From NCBI GenBank assembly GCA_031402225.1, contig JANNSD010000080.1:1-59428 (forward strand): DNA of 59,428 nucleotides. The letters are read 5' to 3'. Shown one piece after another: positions 1 to 7,723 of the stretch. A program made the position numbers and the translations under genes. Under the pieces are notes generated by a model that did not search any database, was not told the origin of the DNA, and worked only from the letters and a program-made list of their open reading frames with translations. This stretch comes from JAGGAG01 sp031402225. Lineage in GTDB: Bacteria > Gemmatimonadota > Gemmatimonadetes > Gemmatimonadales > GWC2-71-9. The stretch's first letter is position 1. Each line of letters begins with the position of its first letter.

Positions 1-327
1 GTGGCCGGACTCCTCAAGGGGCAGCTGCGCGGTCGCGATCTCGCCGCCAGGATCGGGGGTGAGGAATTCGTGCTCTGGCTGCCCGACGTGAACTACGATG
101 AGGCGCTCGCCGTGGCTGAACGGGTGCGAGACGCGCTGGAGACGTCGGAGTGGAACTGGAAGGGGACCCCCTGGCTGCTCACAGCATCGTTCGGCGTGGC
201 GCAATGGCCCGAGACCAGCCGCCATCCCGACAACCTTTTCGCGCAGGCCGACGCCTCACTCTACGACGCGAAGCGGCGCGGCCGGAACCGGGTCAGCGGG
301 GCCCGGACGGAGCCGATTCACCACTAG
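1..327 (+). CDS. GGDEF diguanylate cyclase, C-terminal part (truncated by window edge)
   Basis: The frame is open from the first base, so this is taken as the C-terminal end of a longer protein; the GTG at base 1 is probably not its start. A GGEEF active-site signature lies at about residues 19-23. An RxxD-type inhibitory site (RGRD) sits five residues before it, so product inhibition by cyclic di-GMP is likely retained. The end (SLYDAKRRGRNRV) is typical of GGDEF domains. The family condenses two GTP to cyclic di-GMP. Any N-terminal sensor is outside the window. Confidence 0.92.
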   Translation: MAGLLKGQLRGRDLAARIGGEEFVLWLPDVNYDEALAVAERVRDALETSEWNWKGTPWLLTASFGVAQWPETSRHPDNLFAQADASLYDAKRRGRNRVSGARTEPIHH

Positions 328-354
328 CCTCTCGCGCGTAACGGCGGACATGCG

Positions 355-360
355 TATAAT
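355..360 (+). promoter_or_regulatory. Consensus -10 hexamer upstream of the TetR gene
   Basis: A perfect TATAAT lies 28 bp after the GGDEF stop codon, in an otherwise GC-rich stretch. No good -35 hexamer is seen 16-18 bp upstream. It would start a transcript near base 367, ahead of the TetR frame. It also lies inside a 19-codon mini-ORF (350-409). Confidence 0.4.
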
Positions 361-410
361 GAACCGTATCGTCTCGCAACGCGGTATGGCCTATTTCGCC
401 TCTAACTGAC

Positions 411-1112
411 CTGCCCGACTCGTCACCGCCCGCTCCCCGCCGGCGGGGGCGCCCCCGCAACGAGGGGCTGCGACGCACGATCCTGCGCGCCGCCGCGGCG
501 CTGCTGGAGGAGCGGGGTGTCGATGGCGTTACCATCGAGGCCATCGCCGAACGGGCTGCCGTCGGCAAGCAGACTATCTACCGCCGATGGTCGTCCCGGG
601 CGGCGGTGCTGGTTGAGGCATTCCTGTCCCAGGACGAGGTGACCGCTCCCATTCCCGACAGCGGCTCCCTGCGCCGGGACCTCGCCACCTTCGCGGGTGT
701 GGTGTCGGCCTCGGCGAGCGATGAGTCGCTGCGCCGGAGTGTCGCTGGCCTTGTCGCCGCGAGCCATGCGGACCCCGAGGTCGGTCGACTGTTCCGGGAG
801 CGGTTCGTGGCGCCCGCGCGCGCGTCGGTGCGCGAGCTCCTCGAACGCGGCGTGGGCCGGGGGGAGGTGCATCCGGACGTTGACCTCGAGGTGGTCATTG
901 ACGAGTTGCTTGGTGCGATCTGGTACCGGGCGCTCATTTCCGGTGGCCGGCTCGATCATACGTACGCCGAGAGCCTGGCGGCGGCGGTGGGGCAGGGGGT
1001 GACATCGCGTGACCGGACCCTGGACCAGCGGAAGCGTTCAGGCCGGCCGGGCGCGGTCGCCGAGCCGACCATCGACCTGTTTGGCGGCACCGAGCCCGAC
1101 AACGAGCCCTAG
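411..1112 (+). CDS. TetR/AcrR family transcriptional regulator
   Basis: The TetR N-terminal DNA-binding domain is clear: an RRRGRPRNEG arm, then a helix-turn-helix ending in AVGKQTIYRRW at about residues 45-58. The first ATG in frame (606) lies after this domain and cannot be the start. Upstream to the in-frame stop at 360 there is no ATG, GTG or TTG. CTG at 411, giving MPDSSPPAPRRRGRPR and about 233 aa, is the best candidate. The ligand-binding domain is of usual length. The stop codon directly abuts the permease start at 1113, so the two are probably cotranscribed and the regulator may control the permease. The ligand is unknown. Confidence 0.8.
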   Translation: MPDSSPPAPRRRGRPRNEGLRRTILRAAAALLEERGVDGVTIEAIAERAAVGKQTIYRRWSSRAAVLVEAFLSQDEVTAPIPDSGSLRRDLATFAGVVSASASDESLRRSVAGLVAASHADPEVGRLFRERFVAPARASVRELLERGVGRGEVHPDVDLEVVIDELLGAIWYRALISGGRLDHTYAESLAAAVGQGVTSRDRTLDQRKRSGRPGAVAEPTIDLFGGTEPDNEP

Positions 1113-2444
1113 GTGACCGACACGAAGGCTGGCGCCGGCGCCGAAACAGAGATCGGCCTCTTGGGCGCGCTTTCGATCGGCATCGGGGGCATCGTGGGCG
1201 GTGGCATCTTCGCCACCCTCGGGCTCGCGGTGTCTGACGCGCGCGGGTCGGCCTGGCTGTCGTTCCTCGTGGCCGGCGTCGTTGCCCTCCTCACGGCGTA
1301 CTCCTATAGCAAGCTCTCGATCGCCTTCCCGAGCACCGGCGGCACGGTCGCCTTCCTGAACCGTGGCTTCGGCAGAGGTTTTCTCAGTGAGCGGCTGAGC
1401 ACGCTGCTGGTGCTGAGCTACATCGTGATCATGGCGCTCTACGCGAATGCGTTCGCGACGTACGCAGCGCTGCTGCTGCCCGGCGGGTGGTCGCACCTGC
1501 AACCGTGGCTGGCGGCGGGGGTGCTGATCCTCCTTGGCGTGGCGAACGGCGTGATCCCGGCGGCGATGGACCGGTGGGAAGGGGTGCTCAATGTCGCGAA
1601 GCTCGTGGTACTCGGCAGCTTCATCGTGCTGGGATTGGCGAGCGGCGGGCTGTCGGCCGAACGGCTGGGTCCGGCGAGCTGGGTAGGGCCGGTGGACATC
1701 TTCGTCACCGGGATGCTGATCTTCCTGAGCTACGAGGGCTTCGAGCTGATCGCGAACGCGTCTCCCAGGGTGACGAACCGGGCGAAGACGCTGCCGGCCG
1801 CGTTCTACGGCAGCGTGGTCGTGGCGATGCTGCTCTACATCTCGATCGTGGTGGTTTCGGTTGGGCACCTGCCGTTTGAGCAGCTCGAGGCGCAGAGGAG
1901 CGTTGCGATCTCGGCGGTGGCCGAGGCGTTCATGGGCCACTTCGGGTTCGGCTACATGGCGGTGGGTGCGGTGGTGGCGGCGGTGTCGGCGATCAATGCC
2001 GACATTTTCGGCTCGACGCGACTCATGGGGATGCTGGCGGAGAAAGGGCCGCACCGGTGGAAGCGGGCAGGGACGGTGTTCGGCGGGCATCCGTGGAAGC
2101 TGGTGCTGCTCACTGGCGCGGCGGTGATCGCCACCACCACCATGAACCTGCACGCCCTGTCTGCGGTGTCGAGCGCGGGCTTCCTGATGGTGTTCGCGGC
2201 GGTGAATGCCGCGAACGCGCGGCTGGCGGCGGAAACGGAGAGCCATCGCTGGGTTTCGCTGGTCGGCGCCATGACGTGCCTGGCTGCGCTGGGGGCAATG
2301 CTGGTGCAGCTTGGCGGGCGGGAGGCTCACCGGCACGAGGCGCTGATCATCGTGGGCATGGCGGTGCTGCCCTTCCTGCTCCGGCCGCTCGACGCCGCCC
2401 TGCGACGGGCAGTGTCAAGGCTGCGCGCCGGGACAGGCGAGTGA
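1113..2444 (+). CDS. APC-superfamily amino acid permease
   Basis: This 443-aa polytopic inner-membrane protein has about 12 hydrophobic segments. It begins with the APC signature of a glycine-rich first helix (SIGIGGIVGGGIFATLG, residues about 25-41), and a conserved SYEGFELIANASPR segment follows around residue 207. The family takes up amino acids or related amines by proton or sodium symport, or by exchange; the substrate cannot be read from sequence. It starts with GTG immediately after the TetR stop codon, so it is likely part of the same transcript. Confidence 0.88.
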   Translation: MTDTKAGAGAETEIGLLGALSIGIGGIVGGGIFATLGLAVSDARGSAWLSFLVAGVVALLTAYSYSKLSIAFPSTGGTVAFLNRGFGRGFLSERLSTLLVLSYIVIMALYANAFATYAALLLPGGWSHLQPWLAAGVLILLGVANGVIPAAMDRWEGVLNVAKLVVLGSFIVLGLASGGLSAERLGPASWVGPVDIFVTGMLIFLSYEGFELIANASPRVTNRAKTLPAAFYGSVVVAMLLYISIVVVSVGHLPFEQLEAQRSVAISAVAEAFMGHFGFGYMAVGAVVAAVSAINADIFGSTRLMGMLAEKGPHRWKRAGTVFGGHPWKLVLLTGAAVIATTTMNLHALSAVSSAGFLMVFAAVNAANARLAAETESHRWVSLVGAMTCLAALGAMLVQLGGREAHRHEALIIVGMAVLPFLLRPLDAALRRAVSRLRAGTGE

Positions 2445-2455
2445 TCCTTGCCGGG

Positions 2456-2641
2456 TCACTCGCCACGTAGCGAAAGGCCCTCAGCAATCGTAAACAAGGC
2501 CTTGGAGATACCCGCAACATTGGGCACGCGTCCCGCCTTTCGATCGTCGATTCGGAGCCCGATGTAAGTCGCTGCATAGGGGCTCGGGCTCGGCCGCAAC
2601 GCGCCGCTCTGCATGTCGCTCAATTCGAGCGCTGGGTTCAC
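2456..2641 (-). CDS. Short hypothetical ORF of doubtful status
   Basis: A 61-codon minus-strand frame with a GTG start lies in the 255-bp gap between the permease and a secreted protein. The translation is not obviously low-complexity, but it matches no family I recognise and no ribosome-binding site is seen. It could be a remnant of a longer gene. The rest of the gap shows no other feature. Confidence 0.2.
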   Translation of the reverse strand: MNPALELSDMQSGALRPSPSPYAATYIGLRIDDRKAGRVPNVAGISKALFTIAEGLSLRGE

Positions 2642-2699
2642 TCATGCTCCGTGCCCCCTGCCTCTGGATGCTCGATCGTGGTCTCGCATGGGATTCGTA

Positions 2700-3503
2700 T
2701 CAGGGTACGTAGTTGCAGGCCGCGTCGAACCCGCATCCTTCGTACACGTTGTGCAGGTCATCGCGGATGATGTGGGCCGACCCATTCGCCTTGCGCGGAT
2801 CGATGGTCAGGTCCTGGGTGAGCGCCTTTGTCTCGAACTTCCACCCCGCCGGAAGCGTCAACTTGCTGCCAAGTTGCGGCAGCTGCGCGAATGTCAGGCC
2901 CTTGTCGACCTCGGTGGCGTACGACTGCATGACCCATGTCTTGCCATCGGGCGTGCGCAGGAGGAATACGGTGCTGCCCTTCTTGTAGAGGTATTTCGAC
3001 TCGCGCTGGATCTGTACGCCCTCGTACGGCTTGGCGACCGCGCCGCGCATCTGCTCGGGCGACATGGAGGCCATCCAGGTAGCCTTCACGCCGTTGAAGT
3101 CCACCGTCTCGCCTACCTTGTACACCCAGTTTTCATCCATCACCCAGTGGCGCCGTGACGACTGGGGCGTGGGGTTCAGGTACACGCCAGCTGCGTTCAA
3201 GGCGCCTGCCAGCTGCTTTTCGTCGATCGCGGCGAACTGGTCGGGGGGGCATCCACCTTCAGGCCCGCTGGTACCAGTCGTGTTGTAGAACTGGGCGAGG
3301 ACGTTGGGCGGCGTGCCGACGACCGGCGCAATCTCGCAGTACGCGTAGTCGCGAGCCTTGCCAGTGTGCACCTCCTTGCCGGCGATCGCCCCTGGCTTGA
3401 GCTGGATCGATTGTGCCTGGGCCATGGCTGCCGAGATCGTCGTCATCGCGGCTGCGACAACGATCCCGACAGCAACGCCGGAAGTGGATGGGGCGAACTT
3501 CAT
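2700..3503 (-). CDS. Secreted protein of unknown function
   Basis: The protein has 267 aa. The start is set by ATG at 3503, preceded by a strong AAAGGAG ribosome-binding site; an upstream in-frame extension lacks one. Residues 1-33 form a Sec signal peptide ending AMAQAQS. The mature part has several aromatic and cysteine residues (CGFDAACNYVP at the C-terminus) and no motif I recognise. It is probably periplasmic or exported. The gene is divergent from the broken AraC regulator, which might once have controlled it. Confidence 0.75.
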   Translation of the reverse strand: MKFAPSTSGVAVGIVVAAAMTTISAAMAQAQSIQLKPGAIAGKEVHTGKARDYAYCEIAPVVGTPPNVLAQFYNTTGTSGPEGGCPPDQFAAIDEKQLAGALNAAGVYLNPTPQSSRRHWVMDENWVYKVGETVDFNGVKATWMASMSPEQMRGAVAKPYEGVQIQRESKYLYKKGSTVFLLRTPDGKTWVMQSYATEVDKGLTFAQLPQLGSKLTLPAGWKFETKALTQDLTIDPRKANGSAHIIRDDLHNVYEGCGFDAACNYVP

Positions 3504-3563
3504 CGTGCACTCCTTTCGCGGGTCATTGAAGTAACAGCTTGGTGGGCCGGTCAAGCCTCTAAC

Positions 3564-3569
3564 TATAAT
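3564..3569 (+). promoter_or_regulatory. Consensus -10 hexamer in the divergent region before the AraC gene
   Basis: A perfect TATAAT points toward the AraC-type pseudogene at 3636. The 132-bp region 3504-3635 also holds, on the minus strand, a TTGACC-N16-TACTTC pair that could drive the secreted-protein gene. Both are pattern matches only. Confidence 0.35.
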
Positions 3570-3635
3570 GCGCTACAGGCTGTCACTGTTTCAGAACATG
3601 GGCGAAATCGTGTTTGAACCAGTCGGAGCAGTCAC

Positions 3636-4714
3636 GTGGCATCACGCACGGCGCCTCGAGTTCCATATAGCCTGGATGCACTCCAGCGAGTCAGTCTGCT
3701 CAGCGGTCTTCCGGCCCTGCTCGCGGAGTATGGCGTTCCCTTCGAGCGGGCCGTCGACGGCTTGCCGGTCGACCCGAAAGCCTTTGACGATCCGGACGAG
3801 CGGGTACCCCATTGGGTCGCCAGTCGCGTGCTGGGCAGGGCGGCGCAACTCTCCGGTCGTCCGGACTTAGGGCTCATTCCGGGTTCTCGCTACGACCATC
3901 GCAGCCTCGGGGTTCCCGGTCAGTTGCTGCAGCACTCGCCAACACTCGAGTCTGCCCTCGACGCCTTCGTGTCGATGCAGCACAGCAACTCGCGCGGGGC
4001 TGCGGCCTATCTGCCCCGCTATGGCGACACGGCCATCTTCGGCTATGGTGTCTATGATCGCGACGCCACTGCTCATGAACAGATCTACGCCCTGATCATG
4101 GCGCTGGCCTTCAACATCGTTCGCACACCTACGGGCGGATCGGCCAGGGCTTCCAAGGTGCTTCTTTCAACCCGTCCGCCCACTGACCCGACGCCATTTT
4201 CCAGCTGGTTTGGTGTTCCCGTTCACTTCTCGCAAACCCAGTCGGGACTGGTACTCTCGCGGCGTACACTCAACGCTCGAATCCCCGGCGCCCGACCCGA
4301 GGAACTGGAACGCCTGATGCGCCTCGCCGCCCAGGCAATCCCGCCAAGTGATCGCGTCTGGACGGATCGGGCAAAGCCCTTCTCCGCCCCATGCTCCTGT
4401 GTGGCGAGACGACGATTGCCTCGGCGGCAACACGCCTTGGCCTGTCGGTTCGCACGCTATCGCGTCGGCTGGCGGGGGAACACATGACCTTCCAGCGGGT
4501 CCTCGACGAGGTTCGCTTCGCCATGGCAACTGAGCTGCTGGCAATTACCGATCTGCCGGTCGGCGACATTGCCGATGCGCTGTCCTATGCCGCGCACGCC
4601 TCTTTCGTGGACGCGTTCCGGCGCTGGACGGGAACGTCTCCTTCGCGGTGGAGGGAGGAGGTGCGCGCGAGACCGGAATCCTCGGCTGGAAGAGGCTCAG
4701 GCCCCAGTCAGTAG
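3636..4714 (+). pseudogene. AraC-family transcriptional regulator, frameshifted
   Basis: The gene is read in two frames. From GTG 3636, about 245 residues form the AraC N-terminal ligand-binding domain, ending with AAQAIPPSDRVW. Reading then has to shift to the frame containing LLRPMLLCGETT at about 4380. That frame gives a good C-terminal AraC DNA-binding domain (RLGLSVRTLSRRLAGE, then DALSYAAHASFVDAFRRWTG) ending at 4714. The change fits a one-base loss (or two-base gain) between about 4350 and 4385. Without the shift, the product loses its DNA-binding domain and ends at 4487. It may be a true pseudogene or a sequencing error. Regulators of this layout respond to small molecules. Confidence 0.8.
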
Positions 4715-4770
4715 AGAGTCGACGCCGTGGCCCGGGCTGCGGGCCCGGCGTCAACTCCCCTGCGGCTTGT

Positions 4771-5139
4771 CTATTGCGACTGCTTCTGGGCCTTCATCGC
4801 CTGCTGCATCTGCTGCCAGCCGGCATACTGCTCGCCCGTAAGCACGCCCTTGAGGCCGGTGTTCCAGTCATCCATGGCGCCCTTGAGCGCCTTGTCCTCC
4901 TTGAGGGTCCTGCCGCCCTTCGCCTTGATCTCGGAGATGGTCGTCATGGCGGAGGTGTTGATCTGGCTCACCTGGGGTACCTGGGCCGGAGTCAGCTTCA
5001 GCTCCGCGGTCATTTTCTGCGTGAGGGCTGCGGCCTGCTGCTGCGGGGTCGGCGGCGCGGCCGGCGCCTGGGCGTGACCGGTCGCGGCAACGGTGCCGGC
5101 GAGGACGAGCGTGGCTACAAGGGACGTGAGGCGTGACAT
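4771..5139 (-). CDS. Small periplasmic alpha-helical protein, Spy/LTXXQ-like
   Basis: The protein has 122 aa with a signal peptide (residues 1-23, ending GHAQA). An Ala/Gln-rich linker follows, then a charged helical region with the motif LKLTPAQVPQVSQINTSA and a later VLTGEQYAGWQQMQQAMK. The paired L-T-x-x-Q motifs resemble Spy/CpxP-type periplasmic chaperone-like proteins. The gene stands alone, divergent from ssrA. The function is inferred from the motif pattern only. Confidence 0.7.
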   Translation of the reverse strand: MSRLTSLVATLVLAGTVAATGHAQAPAAPPTPQQQAAALTQKMTAELKLTPAQVPQVSQINTSAMTTISEIKAKGGRTLKEDKALKGAMDDWNTGLKGVLTGEQYAGWQQMQQAMKAQKQSQ

Positions 5140-5216
5140 GTGCAGGAAGCTCCAGAGGGGTGGAGAAGTTTAACGGACGCAGGAAGATCGGCGTGCCATT
5201 ATGTTTCTGCCAGCCC

Positions 5217-5578
5217 GGGGGCGATCGGCTTCGACGGGTCAGATGAAGGAATGGCAGCGTGCCCAGGTCCAAGATCCTGGCTAAACCACTTGGAACGATT
5301 CAAACGCCAATTCTGATCTGGCGCTGGCTGCGTAAGCTGAGCTAACGCTCGCTTCACGCACCTTCGGCAACGAAGCCCGTCCGGGGCGCCGGTGTCGAAT
5401 CGCAAATCCGGGCTGGCTGGCTCCGGGGTCCCAACGGAGTCGGCGAGATCTTCTGGGAATAGACGCTCAGAGGGCTGGTCAGTCACCAGCTGAGCGCGAC
5501 GGCGAGAAGGCTGGCCTACGCACGTAGACGCTGTTTTGGAGCCTGTCTCGGACCAGGGTTCGATTCCCTGCGCCTCCA
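5217..5578 (+). ncRNA. ssrA: Transfer-messenger RNA (one-piece tmRNA)
   Basis: The 5' end reads GGGGGCGATCGGCTTCGACG, the classic tmRNA start. The 3' end has a T-arm (GGGTTCGATTCCC) and CGCCTCC at 5571-5577, which pairs with GGGGGCG at 5217-5223 to form the 7-bp acceptor stem; A5578 is the discriminator. An internal reading frame ends in ...NSDLALAA followed by TAA at 5333-5335. With GCC at 5306 as resume codon the tag is (A)ANSDLALAA; a longer tag starting further upstream is possible. About 362 nt in the standard order, so it is not a permuted two-piece form. CCA is not encoded. tmRNA with SmpB rescues stalled ribosomes. Confidence 0.95.
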
Positions 5579-5587
5579 CTCGAGCGA

Positions 5588-5619
5588 AAGAGGGCCAACC
5601 ATCCGGTTGGCCCTCTTTT
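5588..5619 (+). terminator. Rho-independent terminator of ssrA
   Basis: A 13-bp perfect stem, AAGAGGGCCAACC (5588-5600) with GGTTGGCCCTCTT (5605-5617), has a 4-nt loop ATCC and a short T run. It lies 10 bp after the mature tmRNA end. The following 190 bp (5620-5810) become AT-rich and probably hold the promoter of the next gene. Confidence 0.93.
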
Positions 5620-5813
5620 GCTTTTCCACAACCGGCGGCATCTTGAGCGCGGGCGGGGGAGGGCAAGAGACTTCAAGTGGTTTCTCACCCGGTTCTCAAA
5701 TGCACTCTGGGAGAATGGCAACCCGAAAGCGCTGAAAGTCTCCATTCTCAATTAAGTCATAAAATACTGTAATAGTTGATGTTAACGTCGGCAACCTAAT
5801 GTAATATCTCGGG

Positions 5814-7082
5814 GTGACCATGACGGTGGATCTGCTCGCGGATCAGGTGCAATCGGTCGAGGCCATACGGCAATCATTCCCGGCGTTGGCCCGCCGGCAC
5901 GCAGGCCAGCCGGTGGCCTACTTCGACGGGCCGGGTGGCACGCAGGTGCCCCGGCCGGTCATCGACGCCATGGCCGACTACCTGGCCCACCACAATGCGA
6001 ACACCCACTGGGCCTTCCCCACCAGCGAGGAGACCGACGCGATCATCCAGGCGGCCCGGGGGGCCCTGGCCGACTTCCTCAATGCCGACGCCGACGAGGT
6101 GGCGTTCGGGGCGAACATGACCACCCTGACCTTCCACCTCGCCCGGGCGCTGGGCCGACGCTGGGGCGCCGGAGACGAGGTCGTGGTCACCGAACTGGAC
6201 CACCACGCCAACGTTGCCCCGTGGCAGGCGGTGGCCAAGGAGCGGGGGGTAACCCTCAAGGTGGTCCCGTTCCGGCCGGACACGGGGGAACTCGACTGGG
6301 AGGCCATGGGACGGGCCATCGGACCCAAGACCCGCCTCCTCGCGATCGGGGCGGCGTCCAACGCCCTGGGCACCATTACCGATGTGGTCCGGGCCCGGGA
6401 GTTGGCTCGGGAAGTCGGCGCCCTGGTCTTCGTCGATGCCGTGCATTTTGCCCCCCACCGCCTGGTGGATGTCAGGGCCCTGGGGTGCGACTTCCTGGCC
6501 TGCTCGACCTACAAGTTCTACGGCCCTCACTTGGGCGTTCTCTACGGTCGGCGCGACCGGATCGGGTCGCTCGACCTTCCCAAGCTCGAGCCGGCGCCGG
6601 ACACGGTGCCCGAGCGGCTGGAGACGGGAACACAGAACCACGAGGGCATTGCTGGCGCCGGCGCGACCGTCGAGTGGCTGGCATCGCTGGCGGCCGGCGG
6701 CGGGACCCGGCGGGAGCGGCTGGCACGGCTGTATGCGGCGCTGCACGAGCGGGAGGATGCGCTCTTCGGGCGGCTTTGGGATGGTCTCGGCGGCATCAGC
6801 GGCGTGACCCGCTACGGCCCTCACCCCAAGCGCCCACGCACCGGCACGGTGTCCGTCAGCATCGCAGGAGTGTCAGCTCACGACGCGGCCGTGGCACTCG
6901 CGGCTGACGGCCTCTATGCCTCCAGCGGCGACTTCTACGCGACCACCGTCGTCCAGCGACTGGGCTTTGCCCGCACGGGACTGCTCCGGCTTGGGCTGTC
7001 GATCTACTCGACCGCGGATGAGGTGGACCGGGTGCTGGCGGGGGTGGAGAGAATAGCGGCGGGTAGGCGGGTAGGCGGGTAG
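5814..7082 (+). CDS. Cysteine desulfurase-like class V aminotransferase (VC1184-like)
   Basis: The protein has 422 aa (GTG 5814; ATG 5820 is an alternative). It is a fold-type I PLP enzyme with AYFDGPGGTQVP near residue 38, TELDHHANVAPW (PLP-contacting His) near 130, FVDAVHFAPH (PLP-binding Asp) near 210, and CSTYKFYGPHLG with the Schiff-base lysine near 233. The pattern matches the VC1184-type family related to SufS/IscS. The exact substrate is unknown. It is monocistronic, preceded by an AT-rich stretch (TTGATG at 5776, TAATAT at 5802). Its last codons lie in a tandem repeat, so the C-terminus (RRVGG) is probably variable between strains. Confidence 0.88.
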   Translation: MTMTVDLLADQVQSVEAIRQSFPALARRHAGQPVAYFDGPGGTQVPRPVIDAMADYLAHHNANTHWAFPTSEETDAIIQAARGALADFLNADADEVAFGANMTTLTFHLARALGRRWGAGDEVVVTELDHHANVAPWQAVAKERGVTLKVVPFRPDTGELDWEAMGRAIGPKTRLLAIGAASNALGTITDVVRARELAREVGALVFVDAVHFAPHRLVDVRALGCDFLACSTYKFYGPHLGVLYGRRDRIGSLDLPKLEPAPDTVPERLETGTQNHEGIAGAGATVEWLASLAAGGGTRRERLARLYAALHEREDALFGRLWDGLGGISGVTRYGPHPKRPRTGTVSVSIAGVSAHDAAVALAADGLYASSGDFYATTVVQRLGFARTGLLRLGLSIYSTADEVDRVLAGVERIAAGRRVGG

Positions 7083-7099
7083 GCGGCAAGGCGGCAAGG
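7059..7099 (+). repeat. Short tandem repeat, 8-bp unit, at a gene end
   Basis: Copies of GGTAGGCG followed by the variant GCAAGGCG run in tandem across the stop codon of the desulfurase-like gene. Copy-number change would alter the C-terminus or stop position of that protein. The last copy forms the left arm of the hairpin at 7090-7110. Confidence 0.75.
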
Positions 7100-7110
7100 A
7101 AACTGCCGCC
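7090..7110. terminator. Hairpin between convergent genes
   Basis: GGCGGCA (7090-7096) pairs with TGCCGCC (7104-7110) around a 7-nt loop, between the desulfurase-like gene and the convergent DUF2911 gene. There is no strong T run, so terminator function is likely but not certain. Confidence 0.6.
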
Positions 7111-7124
7111 CTGCTCGACCTTTG

Positions 7125-7694
7125 CTACTTGACCGGAATGGCTACCCGCGTCGTCTGCCACTCGAGCACCAGGGACTTGGTCTTCTCGGCGTTGGGCTCG
7201 GCCGTAAAAGTGAGCTTCTCCACTGGGGCCTTGAGCGTCTCCGCCTTCACCTTGCCGCGGCCAACTTCCTGCTTCTGTACCGCCGATGTGTAGCTGCCCT
7301 CGTCGCCCCACTGCGTGATCGAGCGGTTCACGATGATCTCCCATTCCTTCTCGCCGGGCACCGTGTAGATGGAGTACGTGCCGGCCTCGACCTTCACCCC
7401 GGCAATGTCCAGTGGCCCGGTGGTGTGGATCATTGTTGGTTCATTCGATCCGGTACGCCAGATCTTCCCGTAGGGCACCGACTCGCCGCCAATCATCGTC
7501 CGTCCCTTGAGCGAGGGCCGGCTGTAGCACAGCTTGACGTCGCTCTTCTCCACCTTGAACGAGATCGAGTCGAGCGGGCTCGCTCGCTTGCTGAGGGAGA
7601 GCCTGTCGGTGTTCATGGTAATGCAGCCGCCGACGGCAGGTGTGGGTGTCGGCAGTGGGCCAAGCAGCGAAGCCAGTGCGGCAAGCAACAGCAT
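7125..7694 (-). CDS. DUF2911 domain secreted protein
   Basis: The protein has 189 aa. ATG at 7694, with GGAGGG upstream, is the start; it gives a short hydrophobic signal sequence (residues 1-25). A longer in-frame reading overlaps purK and is rejected. The body matches the DUF2911 pattern: CYSRPSLKGR, YGKIWRTGSNEPT, AGTYSIYTVPGEKEWEII and a C-terminal beta region (LEWQTTRVAIPV). The family is common in exported proteins of Bacteroidota and Gemmatimonadota; its molecular role is unknown. It is the last gene of purE-purK-DUF2911, 29 bp after purK, and is probably cotranscribed with them. Confidence 0.82.
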   Translation of the reverse strand: MLLLAALASLLGPLPTPTPAVGGCITMNTDRLSLSKRASPLDSISFKVEKSDVKLCYSRPSLKGRTMIGGESVPYGKIWRTGSNEPTMIHTTGPLDIAGVKVEAGTYSIYTVPGEKEWEIIVNRSITQWGDEGSYTSAVQKQEVGRGKVKAETLKAPVEKLTFTAEPNAEKTKSLVLEWQTTRVAIPVK

Positions 7695-7723
7695 TGTCGG
7701 TTCCCTCCCGGATGGTGAAAGGC

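Noticed and set aside
5550..5578. tRNA-like 3' end
   Set aside because: The T-arm and acceptor belong to the tmRNA; no separate D-arm and anticodon arm lie directly upstream.
5199..5751. Minus-strand frames over ssrA
   Set aside because: They overlap the tmRNA gene and its terminator, and the translations reflect the RNA sequence.
5579..5813. Integration site downstream of ssrA
   Set aside because: tmRNA genes often host integrations, but no integrase and no duplicated ssrA end were seen in the window.
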